Shown piece by piece: positions 1-6,738 of a stretch of DNA of 6,738 nucleotides. The stretch comes from Clostridia bacterium (GTDB taxonomy: Bacteria; Bacillota; Clostridia; TANB77; UBA1234), in the NCBI GenBank assembly GCA_900753135.1, contig CAADXZ010000216.1, positions 1-6,738 of the forward strand. The letters run 5' to 3'. The translations under genes and the position numbers were made by a program. Under the pieces are notes generated by a model. That model was not told the origin of the DNA and ran no database searches. It worked only from the letters and a program-made list of their open reading frames with translations. Numbering within the stretch: the first letter of the stretch is position 1; each line of letters begins with the position of its first letter.

Positions 1-2583
1 AAGGAAAAATTAAAAAATCGTACATTTGCAAAAAATGATGATGAATTGTATTCTAAAGATAATGAAAAAATCAAAGGAGGAATTGAAGATGGTAGAGAAA
101 ATAGAATACACGAAACAGGGCGAATATTATATGCCGAACCTAACAATGAAAAAGGAGAAAATACCAGCAGGGAAATACTCTCTAATGAGATACAATTATC
201 TAAAGAATCACAAGAACTACGAATTGACCAATTTAGTAATGAACAAGAAACTAACGGAACATTTGACACAAATACAGGAACAAGCCAGCAAGAGAGTACA
301 GAAGCTAGTAGAGGAAATGAAGAAACAAGAGGGAATAACGGAAGAATTGAAAGCTCAAGACCAAATGAAATGGGTGGGGCTTATGAACAACATACAGCAG
401 ACAGCAGAGGAAATAGTAGCGAACGAGCTAATATACATTTAGAAGAAACATCATCTCAAAGAAGAATATTATCTAAAGAAGAACAAAAAACAGGCAAAGA
501 CTATTTACAAGATAAATATGTAAGTGCATTATTAAGTAATATTCAAAATTTAAAAGTATCTAAAAATGACATTAAAGAGTTTTATAAATCACATCCATAC
601 TTAAATGAAAGAACAGAGTATATAAAACAAGTATTTAATGATGCTTATACTGAAATTGTAGTTGATGATGTAAGACTAGGCTATAAAACCTATGAAAATG
701 TACTACATTTATGGAAAGATGATTATTTGAATAGAACAGCAGAAGTTTATTATAATTGGAATATAGTTGCAGAATACATTGAAGGACTTATAATGGTAAA
801 TGAATTTAATGATTTGCATAAACCACTTCCAAGTTATGATGATCAAATGCAAATTTTACAAGTAGAAGCAGAAAATGCTCCTACTTTTTCTTTTACACAG
901 GAAATCATTGATTATGTTTTACAAGGTGGAAGCAATGTCCAAGAGAGCAAAATGCGAATATATAATCAATTTGAACAGAGTCTTTCAAGTCAAGAAAATA
1001 TCAAATTTTTAAAACACGAATATGGTTGGGGTGGTAGTAGCTCAATTCATATTGGAACACGAATTGGTATTGATTACGATGGACAAGGAATAAAACTTCA
1101 TAGAGGTTATGAAGATGACGCTCCAAAAATTACAATACCATGGCATAAAGTAGAAAAAAGAATAAGTGAACTGATAAAAGCAGATAGATACTTGAATTTG
1201 AAAGAAAAAGAAGAATATTCAAATTGGCTAAAACAAAAAGAAACAGAGGAACAATTAAGAGAGAGCAAAAAACAGTTAATAGAGGAAAGTAAGAGTAAAA
1301 CATTTGAAGAAAGACTACTAAACTTTTACAAAGAAAATGATATTTTTGACACAGAATATTCCGAAAATATAGAGCAAGACTTAAATAAAATACAAGTGCA
1401 GCTAAAAGATATTAAATATGTAGATGGAGTAATTGATTATCTAAATGAAGTAAAGAAAGCAGAAGATACAAATGAAATATTATCAGAACAAATTAGTTAC
1501 TTTGTTGATGAACTTATTAAAATTAATGAAGATAATAGAGAAGAAAATATAGCAGAAAGACTACACAACTTTATAAGTGATTTTGATTTCTATAATTATA
1601 TAGATAATACAGAATTTTATCGCTCAGATGAAGATAATATATCTGTTATAAAAGCAGATATAAACGATTCAATGAATATAAAAGACTATGTCAAGGCAAT
1701 CAAAAAAATTATAAATGAAGTAGAACTTGATAGTGAAAGATTAGCCGAGGCTAAAGAATTACTTGCAATATTAGAAGAAAGATTACCAAAATATGAATAT
1801 CATTTAGGAGATACTGTCTATATAGGTGCAGAAGAATATGAAATTGCAGGAATTACAGATGATATTGTTACTCTATATGATCCAAAGTTTCCATTATTTA
1901 ATAAGCAAATGGACTTTGAAGAATTTGAGCAAAAAGTTCAAGAAAACTATTCAAATGATCATTTAAAGATTGAAAATAGGCAGAATGAAAAAGTTTTAGA
2001 AGATAATAAAATTCAATTATCCAATGAAAAAGAACAAATAAAGCGAACTAAAGTAGAAGAACCACCAGTAGAATATAAAGAAATAAAAGAAAATATAAAA
2101 CCTAATTTTATTAAGGCTAAAAATAAAATTCAAGACTTTATATTGCACCCAGAAGTACCAATAAATGATAGAACTAATTATAGAATTGCAGATAATAATT
2201 TAGGAGTTGGAACACCAAGAGAAAAATTCGCAAGAAATATTGAAGCAATAAAAGTATTAAAAAAGTGTGAACAAGAGAATAGATATGCAACTCCAGAAGA
2301 ACAAGAAGTATTATCAAAATATGTTGGTTGGGGAGGACTAGCACAAGCGTTTGATAAAGATGATAGTAGTTGGTCAAATGAATATCATATATTAAAAGAA
2401 TTACTTGAAGAAGAAGAATATAAAAACGCTAGAGGTTCAACATTAACCTCCTTTTATACACCACCTATTGTAATAAATGCAATGTATGAAATATTGCAAA
2501 ATATGGGACTAAAAGAAGCAAATATATTAGAGCCATCTTGTCGGAGTTGGAAATTTCTTTGGTATGTTACCAAAAGAACTTGA
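1..2583 (+). CDS. Fragment 1: N-terminal part of the methylase-helicase (linker, accessory modules, start of MTase domain)
   Basis: The frame is open from base 1, so the true start is upstream; the ATG at 46 is only the first ATG in view. Residues 30-147 form a G/S/N/E/R-rich, low-structure linker that overlaps tnpV in another frame. Residues about 305-397 contain an HEYGWGGSSS stretch followed by KLHRGYEDD and IPWHKVEKRI, a module I recall from conjugative-element SNF2 proteins. Residues about 600-635 (YHLGDTVYIGAEEYEIAGI) look like a small beta module. KYVGWGGLAQAF (nt about 2317-2352) precedes the MTase domain, which opens with FYTPP (2452-2466) and enters SAM-binding motif I as LEPSC (2527-2541). 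At CGG 2542 the homologous sequence leaves this frame; the remaining 13 codons are unrelated and end at TGA 2581-2583. Without a +1 shift the product lacks the catalytic part of the MTase and the whole helicase. Confidence 0.85.
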   Translation, partial: KEKLKNRTFAKNDDELYSKDNEKIKGGIEDGRENRIHETGRILYAEPNNEKGENTSREILSNEIQLSKESQELRIDQFSNEQETNGTFDTNTGTSQQESTEASRGNEETRGNNGRIESSRPNEMGGAYEQHTADSRGNSSERANIHLEETSSQRRILSKEEQKTGKDYLQDKYVSALLSNIQNLKVSKNDIKEFYKSHPYLNERTEYIKQVFNDAYTEIVVDDVRLGYKTYENVLHLWKDDYLNRTAEVYYNWNIVAEYIEGLIMVNEFNDLHKPLPSYDDQMQILQVEAENAPTFSFTQEIIDYVLQGGSNVQESKMRIYNQFEQSLSSQENIKFLKHEYGWGGSSSIHIGTRIGIDYDGQGIKLHRGYEDDAPKITIPWHKVEKRISELIKADRYLNLKEKEEYSNWLKQKETEEQLRESKKQLIEESKSKTFEERLLNFYKENDIFDTEYSENIEQDLNKIQVQLKDIKYVDGVIDYLNEVKKAEDTNEILSEQISYFVDELIKINEDNREENIAERLHNFISDFDFYNYIDNTEFYRSDEDNISVIKADINDSMNIKDYVKAIKKIINEVELDSERLAEAKELLAILEERLPKYEYHLGDTVYIGAEEYEIAGITDDIVTLYDPKFPLFNKQMDFEEFEQKVQENYSNDHLKIENRQNEKVLEDNKIQLSNEKEQIKRTKVEEPPVEYKEIKENIKPNFIKAKNKIQDFILHPEVPINDRTNYRIADNNLGVGTPREKFARNIEAIKVLKKCEQENRYATPEEQEVLSKYVGWGGLAQAFDKDDSSWSNEYHILKELLEEEEYKNARGSTLTSFYTPPIVINAMYEILQNMGLKEANILEPSCRSWKFLWYVTKRT
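73..80 (+). promoter_or_regulatory. Strong ribosome binding site for tnpV
   Basis: AAAGGAGG, a near-perfect complement of the 16S rRNA 3' end, sits 8 bases before ATG 89. It decides the tnpV start over ATG 26. It lies inside the reading frame of the large gene (encoding Lys-Gly-Gly there), so it implies a second, independent translation start within that gene. Confidence 0.8.
89..442 (+). CDS. tnpV: TnpV family transposon-encoded protein, nested in the methylase-helicase gene
   Basis: A 117-residue protein in the +1 frame relative to the large gene. The start ATG at 89 is chosen because AAAGGAGG (73-80) lies 8 bases upstream; the longer reading from ATG 26 adds 21 lysine/methionine-rich residues with no such site. 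The sequence fits the TnpV family as I know it: GEYYMPNL near the N terminus, then YLKNHK, NKKLTEHL, a helical ERVEQ-like segment (KRVQKLVEEMKKQEGITE) and the C-terminal MKWVGLMNNIQQTAEEIV signature. TnpV proteins are small, basic, probably cytoplasmic proteins found with Firmicutes mobile elements; their molecular role is not established. The length is normal and the frame intact, with stop TAG 440-442. The host frame is also open throughout, so the DNA is dual-coding. It contains no in-frame CGG. Family call good; function unknown. Confidence 0.8.
   Translation: MVEKIEYTKQGEYYMPNLTMKKEKIPAGKYSLMRYNYLKNHKNYELTNLVMNKKLTEHLTQIQEQASKRVQKLVEEMKKQEGITEELKAQDQMKWVGLMNNIQQTAEEIVANELIYI
2542..2544 (+). 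other. +1 shift site 1: extra C before Gly in MTase motif I
   Basis: In-frame TGT CGG A; skipping C2542 gives TGT GGA GTT GGA and the motif LEPSCGVGNFFG. The unshifted frame stops at TGA 2581. The glycine affected is the first of GxG in the SAM-binding loop. The same nine bases GGAGTTGGA occur at 2203-2211 (LGVGTP) without an extra C. Confidence 0.9.
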
Positions 2584-4558
2584 AAATTGCAAGATGTATG
2601 GAATAGAGTTAGATTCAATATCTGGAAGAATAGCACAGCAATTATATCAAAAATCTACAATAGCAGTAAATGGCTATGAAAAAGTAGATTTACCTGATAG
2701 CTTTTTTGATGTAGCTATTGGAAATGTCCCTTTTGGAGATTTTAAAGTAAGTGATAGAAAATATGATAAAAACAAGTTTTTAATTCATGATTACTTTTTT
2801 GGAAAGACAATAGATAAAGTAAGACCAGGAGGAGTAATTGCTTTTATTACCTCAAAAGGAACAATGGACAAACAAAATCCAGAAGTAAGAAAATATATTG
2901 CTCAAAGAGCAGAGCTTTTAGGAGCTATTAGATTACCCAATAACACTTTTTCAAAAAATGCAGGAACTGAGGTAACTTCAGATATTATTTTCTTAAAGAA
3001 AAGAGAAAATATGACTGATATTATGCCAGACTGGGTGTACTTAGATACTAATAAAGATGGAATACAAATGAATAAATATTTTGTTGACAATCCAGACATG
3101 ATACTTGGACAAATGGAGATGGAAACTACCCGCTTCGGCTTAGATTCAGTATGCAAGCCTTATGATGGAATAGAGTTAAAAACACTATTGGATGAAGCAA
3201 TAGCAAAAATAAATGGGGAAATAACTGATTATGAAATAGGAGATATTGAAGAAAGAGAAGAAACAACACTTCCAGCAGATCCAAATGTTAAGAATTTCTC
3301 ATATACAATAGTAGATGGGAAAGTATATTTTAGAGAAAATAGTATAATGGCAGAGCAAGACTTACCTATTACAACAATAAGTAGAATTAAAGGAATGATA
3401 GAATTAAGAGATTGTGTAAGAGATTTAATAGAGCTACAAACTGAAGAATATCCAGAAGAAAATATTAAAGTCGCACAGGCAAAATTAAATAGAATTTACG
3501 ATAATTTTACTAAAAAGTATGGACTTATAAATAGTAGGGGGAATCGTTTGGCATTTGAAGCTGATAGTAGCTATTATCTTTTGTGTTCTTTAGAGGTGAT
3601 GGATAGTGAAGGAAGATTTGTAAGAAAAGCAGATATGTTTACAAAGAGAACAATAAAAGCCTATAAAGAAATAACAAGTGTAGATACCGCAAATGAAGCT
3701 TTAATTGTTTCACTTTCAGAAAAAGCAAATGTTGATTTAGAATATATGTCGAAACTTACAAATAAAGCTAAAGATGAATTAATAAAAGAGCTAGAAGGTA
3801 TTATTTATAAAGTTCCTATGGAAGATAATAAATATGTTACAGCTGATGAGTATCTGTCAGGTAATGTAAGAGAAAAATTAAAACTAGCAGAAGCATTAGT
3901 AGAAACACAACCAGAATTTAAAGTAAATGTTGAAGCATTGAAAAAAGTAATTCCAAAAGATTTAACCGCTACTGAAATTGGAATAAAATTAGGAGCTACA
4001 TGGATACCAACAGATGTAATAGATGATTTTATGTATGAATTGTTAGATACACCAAATCAAGCACAATGGAAAATAAAAACAAAATTTAGTAGTTTTAATT
4101 CAGAATGGTATATTACAAATAAAAACTATGACTATACAAATGTTAAGGTATATAAGGCTTATGGAACAGGAAGAATAAATGCTTACGAAATTATTGAAAA
4201 AACTTTAAATTTAAAAGATGTAAAGATATTTGATACGGAAACAGACATCAATGGGAATAAAGTACGAGTATTTAATGCGAAAGAAACGGCTATTGCACAG
4301 GCTAAACAAGATCAAATCAAGCAAGCATTTGAAGATTGGATTTTTAATGATCCCGAAAGACGAGAAAGATTAGTAAAATTATATAATGACAAATTTAATA
4401 GTATTAGACCTAGAGAATATGATGGAAGTCATTTGACATTTGCTGGAATGAATCCAGAGATAACATTAAGAACACATCAAAAGAATGCAGTAGCACATGG
4501 ATTATATGGTAGAAATACTCTTTTAGCACATGAAGTTCGGTGCAGGAAAAACATTTGA
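2543..4558 (+). CDS. Fragment 2: catalytic part of the N6-adenine MTase domain and middle region, up to helicase Walker A
   Basis: This frame takes over directly after C2542 with GGA GTT GGA, giving GVGNFFG, which completes SAM-binding motif I begun in fragment 1. [18 protein letters not shown] follows (acidic motif binding the SAM ribose), then [10 protein letters not shown] with NVPF at 2723-2734, the NPPF/Y-type catalytic motif of adenine-N6 methyltransferases; the Val variant is one I associate with this conjugative-element family. [17 protein letters not shown] and an [11 protein letters not shown] segment are typical MTase-core strands. The middle region to about 4430 is mostly helical with no motif I can name. 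It ends in [22 protein letters not shown], the Q-motif-like approach to the helicase core. At CGG 4538 homology leaves the frame, and TGA follows at 4556-4558. The first ATG in this frame is at 2564 and has no ribosome binding site, so expression depends on a shift from fragment 1. Confidence 0.85.
   Translation, partial: GVGNFFGMLPKELENCKMYGIELDSISGRIAQQLYQKSTIAVNGYEKVDLPDSFFDVAIGNVPFGDFKVSDRKYDKNKFLIHDYFFGKTIDKVRPGGVIAFITSKGTMDKQNPEVRKYIAQRAELLGAIRLPNNTFSKNAGTEVTSDIIFLKKRENMTDIMPDWVYLDTNKDGIQMNKYFVDNPDMILGQMEMETTRFGLDSVCKPYDGIELKTLLDEAIAKINGEITDYEIGDIEEREETTLPADPNVKNFSYTIVDGKVYFRENSIMAEQDLPITTISRIKGMIELRDCVRDLIELQTEEYPEENIKVAQAKLNRIYDNFTKKYGLINSRGNRLAFEADSSYYLLCSLEVMDSEGRFVRKADMFTKRTIKAYKEITSVDTANEALIVSLSEKANVDLEYMSKLTNKAKDELIKELEGIIYKVPMEDNKYVTADEYLSGNVREKLKLAEALVETQPEFKVNVEALKKVIPKDLTATEIGIKLGATWIPTDVIDDFMYELLDTPNQAQWKIKTKFSSFNSEWYITNKNYDYTNVKVYKAYGTGRINAYEIIEKTLNLKDVKIFDTETDINGNKVRVFNAKETAIAQAKQDQIKQAFEDWIFNDPERRERLVKLYNDKFNSIRPREYDGSHLTFAGMNPEITLRTHQKNAVAHGLYGRNTLLAHEVRCRKNI
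4538..4540 (+). other. +1 shift site 2: extra C before Gly in Walker A
   Basis: In-frame GTT CGG T; skipping C4538 gives GTT GGT GCA GGA AAA ACA, the P-loop EVGAGKT. The unshifted frame stops at TGA 4556. The first glycine of GxGKT is affected. Confidence 0.9.
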
Positions 4559-6020
4559 AATGATAGCAATAGCAATGGAAAGTAAAAGACTTGGGCTTTG
4601 TAATAAGTCCATTTTTGTTGTACCTAATCATATAATTGAACAATTTGCATCTGAATTTTTACAATTATATCCCTCTGCAAACATTATGGTTGCAACAAAA
4701 AAAGATTTTGCAACAGCTAATAGAAAAAAGTTTTGTAGTAGAATAGCCACAGGAGATTTTGATGCAGTAATTATAGGTCATTCACAATTTGAAAGAATAC
4801 CTATGTCATTGGAAAGGCAAAAGCAGCTAATAGATAATCAAATTTCAGAGATATTAACAGCTATAGACGAAGCTAAAAGAAACAACGCAGAGAACTTTAC
4901 TATAAAACAAATGGAGAAAACGAGAAAAAATCTTGAAAATAAACTTGAAAAGCTAAATTCACAAGCACGAAAAGATGATGTAATAAATTTTGAACAATTA
5001 GGAGTGGACAAACTATTTGTAGATGAAGCTCATAATTATAAAAATCTTTTCTTATATACCAAAATGCACAATGTAGGAGGAATTTCACAAACAGACGCTC
5101 AAAAGAGTAGTGATTTATTTATGAAATGTCGCTATCTTGACGAAATAACTGGCGGTAAAGGAATTGTATTTGCTACTGGAACGCCTGTAAGTAATAGTAT
5201 GGTAGAATTATATACTATGCAAAGATACTTGCAATATGGCGATTTAGTAAAAATGGGACTAGGAAATTTTGATAACTGGGCAAGTATTTTTGGAGAAACA
5301 GTAACAGCTATGGAATTAAGTCCAGAGGGTACAGGTTATAGAAGTAAAACGAGATTTTCAAAATTTCATAATCTACCAGAGTTGATGAGTCTATTTAAAG
5401 AAGTTGCCGATATTCAAACAGCAGAAACACTTAATCTTCCAACGCCAGAAGTAGTAAGACATGATGTTTTAGTAAAACCTAGTCAAATGCAAAAAGATAT
5501 GGTAGCAGAACTAGGAGAAAGAGCTGAGGCAATTAGAGGCGGAAATGTAGATCCAAGTGAAGACAATATGTTAAAAATCACAAATGAAGGAAGAAAACTT
5601 GCATTAGACCAAAGACTTATGAACGAAATGCTAGAAGATAACGAAAACGGAAAAGTTGGAACTTGTGCTAATAATATATATGATATTTGGCAAGAAAATA
5701 AAGAGAAAAAACTTACTCAATTAGTATTTTGTGATTTATCTACACCAAAGCAATTTGAAGAAAAATATGACGAAGATGGTAATTATGTGTTTACTGATGT
5801 TTATAATGATTTAAGAAGAAAACTGGTATTAAAGGGTATTCCACGAGAGGAGATTGCCTTTATTCATGAGGCAGATACTGAAACCAAAAAGAAAGAATTA
5901 TTTGCTAAAGTAAGAAAAGGCGATGTAAGGGTGCTTATTGGAAGCACAAGTAAAATGCGGTGCTGGTACAAATGTGCAAGACAAGATAATTGCTTTACAC
6001 CATTTAGACACACCTTATAG
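4539..6020 (+). CDS. Fragment 3: SNF2/DEAH-type helicase core
   Basis: After C4538 this frame reads GGT GCA GGA AAA ACA, the Walker A GAGKT, followed by [15 protein letters not shown] (motif Ia), VDEAHNYKN with DEAH at 5022-5033 (motif II, ATP hydrolysis), and [10 protein letters not shown] with TGTP at 5175-5186 (motif III). The second RecA lobe begins near [10 protein letters not shown] (nt about 5719-5750, motif IV) and reaches GSTSKM before motif V. A lysine/glutamate-rich helical insert (about 4800-4980) separates motifs Ia and II. At CGG 5958 homology leaves the frame, and 20 off-frame codons (counting CGG) run to TAG 6018-6020. This is a nucleic-acid-dependent ATPase of superfamily 2, probably acting with the methylase domain on DNA. 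An ATG at 4530 happens to be in this frame just before Walker A, but it lacks a ribosome binding site and sits in coding sequence of fragment 2, so I do not take it as a start. Confidence 0.85.
   Translation, partial: GAGKTFEMIAIAMESKRLGLCNKSIFVVPNHIIEQFASEFLQLYPSANIMVATKKDFATANRKKFCSRIATGDFDAVIIGHSQFERIPMSLERQKQLIDNQISEILTAIDEAKRNNAENFTIKQMEKTRKNLENKLEKLNSQARKDDVINFEQLGVDKLFVDEAHNYKNLFLYTKMHNVGGISQTDAQKSSDLFMKCRYLDEITGGKGIVFATGTPVSNSMVELYTMQRYLQYGDLVKMGLGNFDNWASIFGETVTAMELSPEGTGYRSKTRFSKFHNLPELMSLFKEVADIQTAETLNLPTPEVVRHDVLVKPSQMQKDMVAELGERAEAIRGGNVDPSEDNMLKITNEGRKLALDQRLMNEMLEDNENGKVGTCANNIYDIWQENKEKKLTQLVFCDLSTPKQFEEKYDEDGNYVFTDVYNDLRRKLVLKGIPREEIAFIHEADTETKKKELFAKVRKGDVRVLIGSTSKMRCWYKCARQDNCFTPFRHTL
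5958..5960 (+). other. +1 shift site 3: extra C before Gly in helicase motif V
   Basis: In-frame ATG CGG T; skipping C5958 gives ATG GGT GCT GGT ACA AAT ([10 protein letters not shown]). The unshifted frame stops at TAG 6018. The P-site codon is ATG, whose tRNA could not re-pair well at TGC, so simple P-site slippage is unlikely here. Confidence 0.9.
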
Positions 6021-6060
6021 ACCAGCAGATTTAACGCAAAGAAATCGGAAGACGGAGTAA
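5959..6060 (+). CDS. Fragment 4: helicase motif V to motif VI bridge, very short
   Basis: After C5958 the frame reads GGT GCT GGT ACA AAT, restoring motif V (GAGTNVQDK), then [20 protein letters not shown], the expected stretch leading to motif VI. At CGG 6046 homology leaves the frame and the reading ends at TAA 6058-6060. Only 29 family residues (5959-6045) lie here. There is no plausible start of its own; it makes sense only as part of the giant protein. Confidence 0.75.
   Translation, partial: GAGTNVQDKIIALHHLDTPYRPADLTQRNRKTE
6046..6055 (+). other. +1 shift sites 4 and 5: extra C before each Gly of helicase motif VI
   Basis: AAT CGG A at 6043-6049 and, after the first skip, AGA CGG A at 6050-6056. 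Skipping C6046 and C6053 gives AAT GGA AGA GGA GTA AGA CAA, motif VI QRNGRGVRQ. Without skipping, the frame stops at TAA 6058; with only the first skip, it stops at TGA 6119-6121. Both skips are needed to reach the C-terminal frame. Confidence 0.85.
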
Positions 6061-6738
6061 GACAAGGAAATCAAAATCCACAAGTTCACATATTTACTTA
6101 TGTTACAGAACAAACTTTTGATGCCTATTTATTTCAAATGTTAGAAAGAAAACAAGGTTTTATATCACAAATAATGACATCAAAGACTCCAGATAGAACA
6201 GCAGATGATATAGATGAAAAGGCACTTTCTTATGGAGAAATAAAAGCACTAGCAACAGGAAATAAATATATATTAGAAAAAACAGAACTAGATTCAGAAG
6301 TTGCAAAATTAAAAATTGTAAGACAAAGTTATCAAAGCCAAATATATGATTTACAAGATAAAGTGGCAAGAACATATCCTAACATGATAAAAGAATTGCA
6401 AGAAAAAGTGCAAGCATTAGAAGATGATATGAAACAATTAGAAAATAATACAATACCAAATGCAGATGGGTTTTCTAAAATGATAATTAAAGGTATTGAA
6501 TATACAGAAAAAGAACAAGCAGGAAAAGCAATTTTAGAAGCTTGCAAAACCAAAACAAATCCTGATTTAGAAGATATAGGAGAATATAGAGGGTTTAGAT
6601 TAGAGCTTGGATTTAATTCAGTTGAAAGAGAATTTACAATGACTATTAAGAACAAATATAGTTATAATATCATGCTAGGTAGTGATGTTTATGGAAATAT
6701 TACAAGAATAAATAATGCTTTGGAAGCTATAAAAGATA
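6054..6738 (+). CDS. Fragment 5: end of helicase motif VI and coiled-coil C-terminal region, runs off the window
   Basis: After C6053 the frame reads [27 protein letters not shown], the standard continuation of motif VI in SNF2-type helicases of conjugative elements, and stays open to the window edge (228 complete codons). MLERKQGFISQIMTSK and RTADDIDEKALSYGEIKALATGN follow. Then comes a long heptad-like helical segment (nt about 6285-6450, rich in K, E, Q and L), a likely coiled coil. The last part (about 6540-6738) has alternating strands, including IGEYRGFRLELGFN. There is no early ATG or ribosome binding site, so it depends on upstream translation. The true C terminus is beyond the window. 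Confidence 0.8.

Larger units (their letters stand above)
1..6738 (+). pseudogene. Giant N6-DNA methylase / SNF2-type helicase of a conjugative element, split by five +1 shifts (broken or recoded), partial at both ends
   Basis: Read with five one-base skips (C2542, C4538, C5958, C6046, C6053), the window encodes one continuous 2244-residue protein that runs off both edges. Seen, in order: hydrophilic linker (residues about 30-147), a GWGG-containing accessory module (about 305-397), acidic helical stretches, a small beta-type module (about 600-635), a second GWGG segment (774-785), an N6-adenine MTase domain from FYTPP (818), a long middle region, a DEAH helicase core (about 1485-2025) and a coiled-coil tail. 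Proteins of this size and order are known from Tn1549-like and other clostridial integrative conjugative elements; P1 DarB is a functional analogue that protects incoming DNA from restriction. The role in transferred-DNA protection or processing is inferred. There is no in-frame stop outside the shift points and no loss of any motif residue, so this is not random decay. Whether it is a pseudogene, a recoded gene or an artefact is open. Confidence 0.8.

Noticed and set aside
26..54. Possible promoter TTGCAA, 17 bases, TATTCT upstream of tnpV
   Set aside because: Each hexamer matches only four of six consensus positions, which is common by chance in such AT-rich DNA. It could drive tnpV but cannot be supported.
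26..88. ATG 26 as the start of tnpV
   Set aside because: It adds 21 residues of Met/Lys-rich sequence unlike TnpV and has no clear ribosome binding site, whereas AAAGGAGG is ideally placed for ATG 89.
2542..6053. Homopolymer-type sequencing errors
   Set aside because: None of the five extra C's is in or beside a C run, while the many long A and T runs in the window are in correct frame. A different systematic artefact is still possible.
2542..6053. Intein or intron scars, because inteins and mobile introns favour such catalytic motifs
   Set aside because: Only one base is added per site and no flanking remnant is visible; precise loss would leave none, so nothing supports it beyond location.
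2174..6655. Several reverse-strand open readings of 60-107 codons (for example 2902-3156, 6332-6655)
   Set aside because: They are antisense to strongly supported coding sequence, rich in Leu/Phe/Ile/Tyr as expected from the complement of A-rich codons, and I saw no family motif or ribosome binding site.
1..6738. Ordinary pseudogene decay as the explanation of the frameshifts
   Set aside because: There are no in-frame stops or deletions outside the five sites, all five changes are the same base in the same context, and the motifs are fully preserved once the C's are skipped.

Overview
The window is AT-rich, with purine-heavy coding strands and A/T-ending codons. It looks like part of an integrative and conjugative element from a low-GC Bacillota (Clostridia-type) host. 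Everything is on the + strand. There is no intergenic stretch: one giant reading, open at both window edges, covers all 6738 bases. No RNA gene, CRISPR array, terminator or IS end was seen.

The giant gene is a DNA methyltransferase-helicase fusion of the type carried by Tn1549-like and other clostridial conjugative elements (N6-adenine methylase + SNF2-type helicase, comparable in architecture to phage P1 DarB). In order it has: an N-terminal hydrophilic linker; accessory modules; an Eco57I/N6-MTase-like domain (FYTPP, LEPSCGVGNFFG, GIELD, NVPF); a long middle region; a superfamily-2 helicase core (Walker A GAGKT, DEAH, TGTP, motif V GAGTN, motif VI QRNGRGVRQ); and a coiled-coil tail that leaves the window. 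A second gene, tnpV (89-442), with a textbook ribosome binding site, is nested in the +1 frame inside the linker. Both frames are open there, so this stretch is dual-coding.

The striking point is that the giant gene is not in one frame. It is interrupted five times, at C2542, C4538, C5958, C6046 and C6053. Each time a single extra C sits directly before a glycine codon GGA or GGT, making an in-frame CGG. Removing just these five C's restores an uninterrupted 2244-residue protein with every family motif intact. All five lie in GxG catalytic motifs: MTase motif I, Walker A, helicase motif V, and both glycines of motif VI. CGG is used in frame nowhere else in the gene, while CGA, CGC, CGT and AGA are. 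Identical or similar GxG sequences outside catalytic motifs carry no C.

This is not ordinary decay. The options are +1 recoding at CGG (an unassigned or four-base-read codon), a systematic sequence artefact, or deliberate or selected inactivation. The sequence alone cannot decide among them. If no recoding occurs, the gene yields only fragments, each ending shortly after the catalytic motif.
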